A stretch of DNA of 35,070 nucleotides from Halovenus sp. (GTDB taxonomy: Archaea; Halobacteriota; Halobacteria; Halobacteriales; Haloarculaceae), in assembly GCA_028275025.1 (NCBI GenBank), contig JAQCNM010000181.1, positions 1 to 35,070 of the forward strand, written 5' to 3'. A program made the position numbers and the translations under genes. This document shows positions 27,749 through 35,070 of the stretch, piece after piece (within the stretch, counting starts at the first letter, position 1; every line of letters starts with the position of its first letter). The notes below the pieces were generated by a model. It made no database searches. It saw only the letters and a list, made by a program, of their open reading frames with translations, and had not been told where the DNA came from.

Positions 27749-27763
27749 ACTGCCAGACAGTAT
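27747..27763. promoter_or_regulatory. Inverted repeat ATACTG-N5-CAGTAT overlapping the RHH gene start
   Basis: Perfect 6-bp arms between a TATA-like element (27776-27782, minus strand) and the start codon at 27748. Confidence 0.45.
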
Positions 27764-27875
27764 CCGACGCTCACACTTAATCGTTTGTCAGACACGTTCC
27801 GTGTCGCGTCAGTACATCCGGTGTGCGAAGGACACCTGGACGGTCGGTCCGGTCCCGTCGGGGACACCGGGCGGC

Positions 27876-28910
27876 TCACAGCAGCCGCTGATAGATGCCG
27901 AGATACCGGTCGATAACGGCCTCGTGGTCGTACGACTGCCAGCTCTCCTCGCGGGTCAGTCGCTCCATGTCGCCGGCGTCGGTGATGGCGTCGGCGAGCT
28001 CCTGTGGGTCGGTGACCCGGAAGCTCCGCGGGTAGCTCTCCACGAGCTCGTGTGCGCTTGACTCGGCCTGATACTCGACGATACCGACACAGCCGGCAGC
28101 CAGTGCCCACAGTAGCTCGGTCGCAAACAGCTCCCGGGCCGCGGTCTGGACAAAGGTGTGTGCACCGCGGTAGACCGCGAGACGACGGGCACGGTCACAG
28201 CTCCCCAGAAACGAGACACGGTCGGCGATCTGTAGCTCGGCTGCCATCTCCTCGTACGCCTCGCGGCGGGGGCCGTCACCGATGACGGCCGCCTCCCAGC
28301 CACGCCGGCGTAACTCCGCCAGCGCGAGGAGAAACTGGTCGAGCGTGGCGTGCTCGTCGAGGGGATGTGCGTACACCAGGTCGATATCCGGGTCCGGCTC
28401 GACGGCCGCGACCCGGTCGAACCCGATACTCTCGGGAACGACCGCCAGTTGGTCGCTGTCGGCACCGCGCTCACGGGCACGGGTCCAGACTAGCTGTGAG
28501 GGAACGACCAGTTGGTCGGGACGGCGGGCACTCCGGCCGCCGAACGCTCTACTCGTCCCCTCGTCTCCGAACCAGTCGGCGACGAGCGGGGCACGCGCCA
28601 GCCACGCCCCCCACCGAACACTCCGCAACTGTGGCGGTGACGGGCGGGCGTGGACGATATCCGGCCGGTGGCGGGCGAGCGCGAACGGTAACCCGAGACG
28701 AAACGACGGTCTTCCGCCGACACTCACCCGACGGTACTCCAAGCCGTCCTCGGTAAACGAGTCGACCGTGTCACCACCCCACCACTGGTCACAGAACAGT
28801 GTCACGTCGTGTCCTCGCCGGACGAGCAGGCGGGCGATTCGTTCGAACCGGCGTGTTCCGGCGGTTGCCTCGTGGTGGCTCGTCCGAAACGACACGAAGG
28901 CGACGCGCAT
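27876..28910 (-). CDS. Glycosyltransferase (GT4-like, GT-B fold)
   Basis: Start MRVAFVSFRTSHHEATAGTRRFERIARLLVRRGHDVTLF at 28910; 'LVYAHPLDEHATLDQFLLALAELRRRGWEAAVIGDGP', 'VSFLGSCDRARRLAVYRGAHTFV', C-term 'AILDRYL'-like region. Confidence 0.85.
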   Translation of the reverse strand: MRVAFVSFRTSHHEATAGTRRFERIARLLVRRGHDVTLFCDQWWGGDTVDSFTEDGLEYRRVSVGGRPSFRLGLPFALARHRPDIVHARPSPPQLRSVRWGAWLARAPLVADWFGDEGTSRAFGGRSARRPDQLVVPSQLVWTRARERGADSDQLAVVPESIGFDRVAAVEPDPDIDLVYAHPLDEHATLDQFLLALAELRRRGWEAAVIGDGPRREAYEEMAAELQIADRVSFLGSCDRARRLAVYRGAHTFVQTAARELFATELLWALAAGCVGIVEYQAESSAHELVESYPRSFRVTDPQELADAITDAGDMERLTREESWQSYDHEAVIDRYLGIYQRLL

Positions 28911-29012
28911 ACTCCTCGGGACGACGCCACGGGAGAAAAGTCCAGCCATCTCCGAGCCGGTCTGTGCGGAACCGTATCACCACGAGAGAAACGCAGTTCG
29001 GTGACCGTCAGC

Positions 29013-30689
29013 CTACATCATGCCGCCCATACCGCCGCCCATGCCGCCCATGCCGCCGGCACCGCCGGGACCACCGGCTTCCTCGTCGTCACCTTCGGTC
29101 GAGAGGTCGCCGGCGGAGATGATGTCGTCGATTTTCAACACCAGGTTAGCGGCCTCGCTGGCCGCGGAGAGGGCCTGCTTTTTCGTGTGGGGTGTCTCGA
29201 CGATGCCTGCCTCGAGTGTGTCCTCGATGTCGCCGCTGTGGACGTTGATGCCCACACGCTCCTCGCCGTCGCTGTGGGCGGCGCGGAGCTCGACGAGCGT
29301 GTCGATGCTGTCGTAGCCGGCGTTCTCGGCGAGCACGCGCGGAACGACCTCGAGTGCGTCGGCGTACGCCTCGACAGCGAGCTGCTGGCGGCCACTGACG
29401 CTGTCGGCGAACTCGCGCAGCCGTCCGGCGAGCTCTGTCTCGGGAGCGCCACCGCCGGGAAGCACCTGCCCCGTGGTGAGTGCACTCGCAACAACGTCGA
29501 GTGCGTCGTTGACACCGCGCTCGATCTCGTCGACAACGTGGTCGGTCGAGCCACGGAGCAACAGCGTGACCCCGTGGGCCTCGTCGTTCGTACCCTCGAT
29601 GTAGAACAGCTCCTCGTCGTCGTCACGGCTGACAGTCCCGCTGCCGAGGTCCTCGGTCGTGGCTGTTTCGAGCTCCGAGACCACCTTCGCGCCGAGCACC
29701 TCGCGGAGGAACTCGATGTCGGAGCGCTTGACACGTCGGACAGCGAGGATACCCTCCTTTGCGAGGTAGTGCTGGACCATGTCGTCGATACCCTTCTGAC
29801 AGAGCACGACGTCGGCACCCAGGTCGGCGATGTTGTCTGCGATGGCGCGCAGCTCCTGTTCTTCCTGCTGGATGAACTCCTCGAGCTGGCTCGGGTCGGT
29901 GACACTGACCTGTGTGTCGGCCTCGGCCTCGGAGAGTTCGAGCGACTGGTCGACGAGCAGTACGTCACCGTCCTCGACGTCGGTAGGCATATCCTCGTGG
30001 ACGGGGTCCTTGCTGATTGCTCCACCGCGAATAAACTCGGACGCCCCGGGGCTCTGCCCGGTCTGTGTCTCGATTTTCATGAACGCCAGGTCGACGACGG
30101 TCGAGCCGTCGTCGGCCTCGACCGTGACCGCCTGTGCCGCGTCGACGACCAGATTCGAGAGGTGGTCGCTGTACTCCTCGGCACCCTTTCCGGTCATCGC
30201 GGTGGCGGCGACCTGTTCGAGCCGCTCGTCGTCGTCGCTCTCGACGTCGACAGCGATCTCGTCGAGCTCCTCCCGGGCCTGCTCACTGGCCAGTGTGAAC
30301 CCCTTTATCACTGCTGTCGGGTGGATATCCCGCTCGAGTAGGTCCTGTGCGTTCTTCAAGAGGTCACCCGCGATGGCTACGGCGGTGGTCGTCCCGTCAC
30401 CGGCCTCCTCTTCCTGTGTCTCGGCAACCTCGACGACCATCTCGGCGGTCGGATTGTCGATATCCATCTCGTCGAGGATGGTGACGCCGTCGTTCGTGAC
30501 GACGATGTCGCCAAGCGAGGTGACCAGCATCTTGTCCATCCCCTTTGGCCCGAGTGTGGAGCGTACAGACTCCGCGACGGCCTGTGCCGCCGAGATGTTG
30601 TGGTCCTGTGCGCTCTCGTCTTTCATACGCTGTGCGTCGTCGCCGAGAATAATCATCGGCTGCCCCTGCATCCGCTGCTCTTGACTCAT
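29013..30689 (-). CDS. ths: Thermosome (group II chaperonin) subunit
   Basis: '[13 protein letters not shown]', '[17 protein letters not shown]', '[16 protein letters not shown]', Gly-Met-rich C-term [14 protein letters not shown]. Confidence 0.97.
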   Translation of the reverse strand: MSQEQRMQGQPMIILGDDAQRMKDESAQDHNISAAQAVAESVRSTLGPKGMDKMLVTSLGDIVVTNDGVTILDEMDIDNPTAEMVVEVAETQEEEAGDGTTTAVAIAGDLLKNAQDLLERDIHPTAVIKGFTLASEQAREELDEIAVDVESDDDERLEQVAATAMTGKGAEEYSDHLSNLVVDAAQAVTVEADDGSTVVDLAFMKIETQTGQSPGASEFIRGGAISKDPVHEDMPTDVEDGDVLLVDQSLELSEAEADTQVSVTDPSQLEEFIQQEEQELRAIADNIADLGADVVLCQKGIDDMVQHYLAKEGILAVRRVKRSDIEFLREVLGAKVVSELETATTEDLGSGTVSRDDDEELFYIEGTNDEAHGVTLLLRGSTDHVVDEIERGVNDALDVVASALTTGQVLPGGGAPETELAGRLREFADSVSGRQQLAVEAYADALEVVPRVLAENAGYDSIDTLVELRAAHSDGEERVGINVHSGDIEDTLEAGIVETPHTKKQALSAASEAANLVLKIDDIISAGDLSTEGDDEEAGGPGGAGGMGGMGGGMGGMM

Positions 30690-30717
30690 GTTCGTCTGGT
30701 GTTTGCATGTGGTTCTA

Positions 30718-30726
30718 CATAAATGC
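30718..30726 (-). promoter_or_regulatory. TATA box of a probably leaderless thermosome promoter
   Basis: Minus-strand 'cgaaacacgagcatttatg' places a TATA about 32 nt upstream of the ATG at 30689. Confidence 0.6.
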
Positions 30727-30842
30727 TCGTGTTTCGGCCGGAGGAGCTCACACGTGAATTGTTACCAATATTCCCGAGAACTGGCGCCACAGTGGGTTGC
30801 TGACGGGTTTCCACGAGTTCCCGTTTCCTGGCAATCGACACA

Positions 30843-30876
30843 CCGTGGCACGGGTTTATACGATGCCGTGACACGG
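30843..30876. promoter_or_regulatory. Twin CCGTGNCACGG palindromes flanking a TTTATA box
   Basis: CCGTGGCACGG (30843-30853), gTTTATAcgatg (30854-30865), CCGTGACACGG (30866-30876). Confidence 0.6.
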
Positions 30877-30991
30877 CTCTCTCTGATGTTTCGCCCGGTG
30901 TTGGCGAGTCCGCAGGGCACACGACCTCCGCCTGTCTCCTCGGTCACCACGGCTCAGGTGGTCTACGTAGCTACGACAACGCCCGACCGGC

Positions 30992-31939
30992 CTACGGGCC
31001 GGGGCTCGTACAGTCCGTGTCCGGCGGTTCGATGGGGCCTGTCTCCCCCCAGTCGAAGAAGTTCGCCGTCGCGTTCTCGTACTCCGCCCGACGGACGTAG
31101 CCGGAGTCGAGTACGTAGAGAGTGTTCGTGGGGCCGTCCGGGTAGACGAGTTCGTACACCGTAACCGGCCGGCCGTCGATGCTGTCCGCCCCCAGTTCTG
31201 TGATCTCCGGGTCCTCCGTCTCGATAGTCTCGGGGTCGTTCGGGTCGACCGGGTCGTCCGGAGCCCCGGGCGCGGACCCCCCATCGAACACGGTACACCG
31301 GTCGCCCTGCACGATGTACGTCTGTTGGTCTATCTGATACAGCTCTACGGTGCCCTCGCTCGTCGACTCGAAGGTTATGCGAGTGTTCCCGTTGCTCACG
31401 ACGTACTCGTACGACCCAGACTGGCCCGCCTGCGTGGAGGTGCCGACCACGCGGAACTCTGACTCCCACCGTATCGTGTCGAAAAACACCGCCGCATCCC
31501 CGGGACCGCCACTGTCTCCGTTTCCGTCGTCACCGCTCCCGTCCCCGTTCCCGCCGTCGTCACTCCCCCCGTCGTCACTCCCGCCGTCGTTACTTCCGCC
31601 GTCGTCACTTCCCCCGTCGTCACTACTCCCATTCCCGTCGTCGTCACTCCCGTCATCGCCACTCCCCCCGTCCTCACTCCCCCCGTTGTCGGTTCCACCG
31701 TCCTCGCTCCCGCCGTCGTCACTCCTGCCGTTTTCCTCACTCACATCGTCCCCGTTCCCGTCGTCACTGTTCTCGTCCCCGTTCCCACCGTCGTCACCAC
31801 CGAGACAACCAGCGAGGAGTGTCGTCGCTGCACCGACAGCCAGGAGAAACTGTCGTCGGGTGCCGCGTTCGGCCCTACTCTCACTCCGGGCGCTCGTGGG
31901 TCTGTTCGTGTTGTTTCCTGGAGAGTCTCTGTTACTCAT
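30992..31939 (-). CDS. Tat-exported lipoprotein with Asp/Gly/Ser-rich linker and C-terminal beta domain
   Basis: 'RRQFLLAVGAATTLLAGCLGG' Tat plus lipobox; about 95 aa (GGSDD)n-type linker; C-terminal 'YEYVVSNGNTRITFESTSEGTVELYQIDQQTYIV'. Confidence 0.85.
   Translation of the reverse strand: MSNRDSPGNNTNRPTSARSESRAERGTRRQFLLAVGAATTLLAGCLGGDDGGNGDENSDDGNGDDVSEENGRSDDGGSEDGGTDNGGSEDGGSGDDGSDDDGNGSSDDGGSDDGGSNDGGSDDGGSDDGGNGDGSGDDGNGDSGGPGDAAVFFDTIRWESEFRVVGTSTQAGQSGSYEYVVSNGNTRITFESTSEGTVELYQIDQQTYIVQGDRCTVFDGGSAPGAPDDPVDPNDPETIETEDPEITELGADSIDGRPVTVYELVYPDGPTNTLYVLDSGYVRRAEYENATANFFDWGETGPIEPPDTDCTSPGP
31512..31800. repeat. Degenerate minisatellite encoding the (G/S/D)-rich linker
   Basis: Repeated 'ccgtcgtcactccc'-type units on the plus strand. 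Confidence 0.8.
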
Positions 31940-31989
31940 GCTGGTTCACCGTTTTCCGGCCCCGTTGTCTCTCGTGCCAGCGACCCGCG

Positions 31990-32011
31990 CCTGGTGAGCT
32001 ACCACACCAGG
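31990..32011. promoter_or_regulatory. Inverted repeat CCTGGTG-N8-CACCAGG in the lipoprotein promoter
   Basis: Perfect 7-bp arms immediately downstream of a minus-strand TATA (TTTATTT, 32014-32020). Confidence 0.5.
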
Positions 32012-32062
32012 TGAAATAAATGTACGTGACGGTACCCGAGAGAACAGGATCGACCCGCGAGC

Positions 32063-33775
32063 TCAGTCGGCGCCGGAGTTGCGCGCCTCGGCGAACCGTG
32101 CCAGCCCCTCGATCTCCGGTACGGACCGGTGTGGCCGTCCGACGACGATGTCGCCCGCGCGCTGGCTCCCGACACCCGGAACGGCCGTGAGCTCGTCCAT
32201 CGAGGCGGCGTTCACGTCGAGCGGGTATGGAACGCCGGTCACCGAGCGGTAGCCGTGGTCGGTGATAGCGACGTCGACAACCGACCCGAGCGAGCGCTCG
32301 CCGGGGATGGCGACCAGCAACGGGTAGGTGCCGAGCTGTCGCCCGAACGTCCGACCGTCCTGGTGATACTCCAGGTGGACGTTTCGAAGAACGGTTCCCG
32401 GCGGGACGACCCGCTGAAGCATCGGGTTGTCGATCTCCTCCCGGACAGTCTGTTTGTAGCGCTTGAACTGCTGTTTGTGGTCGTGGGCGATCTCCGCACC
32501 GGTGTCGGACATCTCGGTCCCGGCGAAGGCCATCACCTGCCGGATGTTCACCCGCCGGAGCACGAGCCCGGCGTCGTACACCCGGTTCAGGAACTGCCTG
32601 TTGTGTTCGAACGTCTCGGTGCGCTCGCCCTGTAACCCGTGGACCAGGTTGATACCCGGGAGGAGCTTCGGCAGACCACTCCCGGCGTCCGGCCCGTACG
32701 TCGGTGCGTCCCCAGGGTCCTCGCCGGGCCGCCAGCCGGCTTCCTCGTTGACGATCTTCACCGCCCGGAAACACTCGTCGGCGGTCACGTTGAGGTTGTT
32801 CGCCTCCTGAACGGCCGGGTCTGCCGACTCCAGCCCGAACGCCGCGGTGTCACCGGGGGTGTTGTGCTCGGCGATTATCCGGATACCCTCGCGGGACTTC
32901 TCCGGCCACCGGACGATCGTGATCGGGTTCATATTGTCCAAGTGCAGTGTCCCGAGCTCCGGAACCGCCTCGCGGATACCGCCGTACAGCGCCCGCAGGG
33001 CATCGGGGTTCGGCGCCTCGCCGTCCCCGCCGTACGCGAGGATATCGGCCTGACGCCCGAGTCTGAAGTGGTCGACCCCGCGGTCGGCGAGCTCTGATAC
33101 CTCCTCGACGACCGCCGTCGGCGCACGGAAACTCGGGTCCGCCCCGTACAGGGGTTCCGTGCAGAACGAACACCGGTACGGGCAGCCACGCGAGGTTTCG
33201 AGTTCACAGATGAGATACTCCGGGTGGTTCGGGTGCTGTTCGACCACGAAGGCACCCGCACTCGCCCACCGCCGGAGTTCCTCGTTGTCCCGCATCCGGT
33301 TTCCGAACCCCTCCATCCCGCCGTGCACGAGGTCGTACGCCGCCGCCTCGACGTCACCTTTCGCGACGAAGTCGTAGTCGAGGTCGTCGCGCTCGGTCTC
33401 TGAGGCCCCCTCGTTGGCGTCGGCGACACCGAACCGGACCGGCCCGCCGAGCAGTGTTGTCCCCTCCGCAGTCCAGCCCAACCGGCGCACCTCCTCGGGC
33501 TCTGCCGGTGTCCCGCCGACGTACTTGCCCGGGACGGTCATCCCGCCGACGTACACCATCAGGTCTGCCGTCTCGACATCCTGCCACAGCGAGCGGTCCT
33601 CACGCAGCGCGTCGATAGTGTGGTAGGTGACCTGTGCCGGTGGGACGCCGGCGTCCACGAGCGCACCGGCGACGTACCGCGGGTACGTCGATATGTACGG
33701 CGGCACGCCAAAGTGAGCCGGTTCGTCGACGTACCCGTCGACGATGGTCACGGTCAGACTATCGGGGTCACGCAT
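32063..33775 (-). CDS. Radical SAM protein with C-terminal helix-hairpin-helix (COG1031-like)
   Basis: Start MRDPDSLTVTIVDGYVDEP at 33775; 'SRGCPYRCSFCTEPLYG' (CxxxCxxC); C-term 'LDVNAASMDELTAVPGVGSQRAGDIV' HhH. Confidence 0.9.
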   Translation of the reverse strand: MRDPDSLTVTIVDGYVDEPAHFGVPPYISTYPRYVAGALVDAGVPPAQVTYHTIDALREDRSLWQDVETADLMVYVGGMTVPGKYVGGTPAEPEEVRRLGWTAEGTTLLGGPVRFGVADANEGASETERDDLDYDFVAKGDVEAAAYDLVHGGMEGFGNRMRDNEELRRWASAGAFVVEQHPNHPEYLICELETSRGCPYRCSFCTEPLYGADPSFRAPTAVVEEVSELADRGVDHFRLGRQADILAYGGDGEAPNPDALRALYGGIREAVPELGTLHLDNMNPITIVRWPEKSREGIRIIAEHNTPGDTAAFGLESADPAVQEANNLNVTADECFRAVKIVNEEAGWRPGEDPGDAPTYGPDAGSGLPKLLPGINLVHGLQGERTETFEHNRQFLNRVYDAGLVLRRVNIRQVMAFAGTEMSDTGAEIAHDHKQQFKRYKQTVREEIDNPMLQRVVPPGTVLRNVHLEYHQDGRTFGRQLGTYPLLVAIPGERSLGSVVDVAITDHGYRSVTGVPYPLDVNAASMDELTAVPGVGSQRAGDIVVGRPHRSVPEIEGLARFAEARNSGAD

Positions 33776-33865
33776 TACTCCCGGTTGTCGGCCGAACGGC
33801 AAAACGCTGACGGCACCGGCCACAACCGAAATGTGTTTTCACACGTCAGTCTAACCCGTTCACGC

Positions 33866-33950
33866 GCGAGGGTAGCCGAGCCAGGTCAAAGGCGGCGGGC
33901 TTAAGACCCGCTCCCGTAGGGGTTCCTGGGTTCGAATCCCAGCCCTCGCA
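33866..33950 (+). tRNA. tRNA-Leu (anticodon TAA)
   Basis: Acceptor gcgaggg/ccctcgc, D-arm gcc..ggc, anticodon arm gcggg-cttaaga-cccgc, type II variable arm, T-arm ctggg-ttcgaat-cccag, discriminator A; no intron. Confidence 0.95.
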
Positions 33951-34038
33951 GTGCACACCACAGACACCGGATACCGAGCGGGAGCGGTCGAAACCCGCGG
34001 ACGCCACGCTTTTCTCCGGTGGTTCCGTACCGCGTGTA

Positions 34039-34539
34039 ATGACAGACACCCCCGCTGCTGTGGAGACTGCCTTCGAGGATCACGGTTCGCTCAGCCCCGA
34101 CGGTGCAGGTGCGACAGTCACGACGACAGCCTTCGACGGTGTCGTGACGGCGGCACCGACCGACGGTGTCGGCCACAGCTACACTGTGACAGTGCAGGCA
34201 CCGACACTCGGCGCGGCAACGGCAGACGAGGTCGGTGACGCGGTCGCCACAGACTGGCTACGGACGTTCCGGCGGCGACTGTCAGACGCCCCGAAAGCCA
34301 CCCGTGTGGTTGTCGAACTCGAGTCGTTCACGGCCGAGCGAGAGGGAGAGACTGTTCGCGTGGAGTACGTCTTCGAGCACGGCAACCCGACGGCCGCAGC
34401 CGCCATCGCCACGACGTTTGCCGAGTTCGTCGAGGGAACCTACGTGGAGGGTATCGTCCCGGGCTACGACTACCAGCCACCGGTCGCCGGACTCCTCTCG
34501 CAGGCCAGTCAGGGCGGCGAGAGCGGCACACCGCTGTAG
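34039..34539 (+). CDS. Conserved haloarchaeal protein, DUF5813-like
   Basis: 166 aa; 'FEDHGSLSPDGAGATVTTTAFDGVVTAAP' and C-term 'EGTYVEGIVPGYDYQPPVAGLLSQA'. Confidence 0.75.
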   Translation: MTDTPAAVETAFEDHGSLSPDGAGATVTTTAFDGVVTAAPTDGVGHSYTVTVQAPTLGAATADEVGDAVATDWLRTFRRRLSDAPKATRVVVELESFTAEREGETVRVEYVFEHGNPTAAAAIATTFAEFVEGTYVEGIVPGYDYQPPVAGLLSQASQGGESGTPL

Positions 34540-34540
34540 C

Positions 34541-34771
34541 TCAGTCCATCGCGACGTAGGTCTGTGTCGACCCGACACCGTCGACCGACTGTATCTCCTT
34601 GGCGGCGACCGTTTTCACGCCGGCCGGCGTCTCTACGTCGACGACCGCGATCAGATCGACGTCCCCGGCGACGATGTGAGCACGCTCGACACCCTCGACG
34701 GCCTCGATGGCCGCCTGGATCCGGTCGGCCTCGCCGGTGTGTGCCGTTACCGTGACGTACGCACGGACCAT
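34541..34771 (-). CDS. Stand-alone Lrp/AsnC ligand-binding (RAM) domain protein
   Basis: 76 aa 'MVRAYVTVTAHTGEADRIQAAIEAVEGVERAHIVAGDVDLIAVVDVETPAGVKTVAAKEIQSVDGVGSTQTYVAMD'; no HTH. Confidence 0.88.
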   Translation of the reverse strand: MVRAYVTVTAHTGEADRIQAAIEAVEGVERAHIVAGDVDLIAVVDVETPAGVKTVAAKEIQSVDGVGSTQTYVAMD

Positions 34772-35070
34772 CAGGCGTCACCCTGCACCGGCGCCGGTTC
34801 ACCGACGACGAGCCGTCGGACGTCCTCGAGTCGGCCGGAGTCGACGAGCACCACCAGCCGGTCACCCGGCGAGAGGCTGTTGTCCGGGGTCGGCAACGAG
34901 AGCCGCTCACCACCCGGAGCAAACGCGATCAGTCGGGCCCGACCCGGCAGTTCGAGTTCACGCAGTGTGTACCCGTTCGTCGGTGCCTCGGGGGTGATGG
35001 TGAACTCGACTATCTGCAGGCTCTGTTCCACGTCGGCGATCGCCCGACTGTTTGCGCCGACGAGTGCGTT
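34771..35070 (-). CDS. TrkA-type RCK protein, C-terminal part (5' end outside window)
   Basis: Frame stays open to the window edge: NALVGANSRAIADVEQSLQIVEFTITPEAPTNGYTLRELELPGRARLIAFAPGGERLSLPTPDNSLSPGDRLVVLVD (TrkA-C). Stop overlaps the Lrp-domain start (TGATG). Confidence 0.8.
   Translation of the reverse strand, partial: NALVGANSRAIADVEQSLQIVEFTITPEAPTNGYTLRELELPGRARLIAFAPGGERLSLPTPDNSLSPGDRLVVLVDSGRLEDVRRLVVGEPAPVQGDA

Noticed and set aside
28809-30341. 510-aa plus-strand ORF opposite the thermosome
   Set aside because: Antisense shadow ORF typical of GC-rich genomes; the minus-strand frame is an unambiguous thermosome.
30987-31002. Hairpin CCGGCC-TACG-GGCCGG overlapping the lipoprotein stop codon
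   Set aside because: Short GC-only stem without a T-run; expected by chance at this GC content, so not called a terminator.
30886-31164. Possible leaderless 93-aa ORF downstream of the twin-palindrome TATA
   Set aside because: Almost no acidic residues, rich in Arg/Ser/Pro, and two thirds is antisense to the lipoprotein gene.
1-35070. CRISPR array, IS element, prophage, defence island
   Set aside because: No regularly spaced direct repeats, transposase, integrase, phage structural or restriction/defence genes were seen in any frame.

Overview
The window is from a high-GC haloarchaeal chromosome; the proteins are strongly acidic and haloarchaeal-type leaderless promoters are visible. It is mostly densely packed housekeeping genes. 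In order: a short antitoxin-like ORF that looks truncated; a giant multi-GAF/PAS histidine kinase (-); a CapA-type Tat lipoprotein (+); a DUF6159-like membrane protein (+); a cryptochrome/photolyase with a long disordered tail (+); an M32 carboxypeptidase (-); a small membrane protein with a 51-bp tandem duplication (+); an S9 peptidase (-); an AAC(3)-family acetyltransferase (+); an alpha/beta hydrolase (-); maeB-type malic enzyme (+); a pyrG-guaAB-small protein operon (+); a TrmJ/SpoU-type RNA methyltransferase (-); archaeal RibD-C reductase (-); a rubredoxin-like small protein (+); an MFS transporter (-); purL (-); a ribbon-helix-helix regulator (-); a glycosyltransferase (-); a thermosome subunit (-); an Asp/Gly/Ser-rich lipoprotein (-); a radical SAM + HhH protein (-); tRNA-Leu(TAA) (+); a DUF5813-like protein (+); a stand-alone Lrp/AsnC ligand-binding domain protein (-); and the C-terminal end of a TrkA-type RCK protein (-). 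I saw no CRISPR array, transposon, prophage or rRNA. The best leads are: a twin-palindrome element around a TATA box upstream of the thermosome gene; a C-terminal PIP-box-like motif on the photolyase tail; a LOV-like domain in the kinase lacking the photoactive cysteine; a hairpin in the riboflavin-gene/rubredoxin-like divergent spacer; and operator-like inverted repeats in the RHH-regulator and lipoprotein promoters. All functional assignments come from reading the sequence and motif memory; no searches were run.
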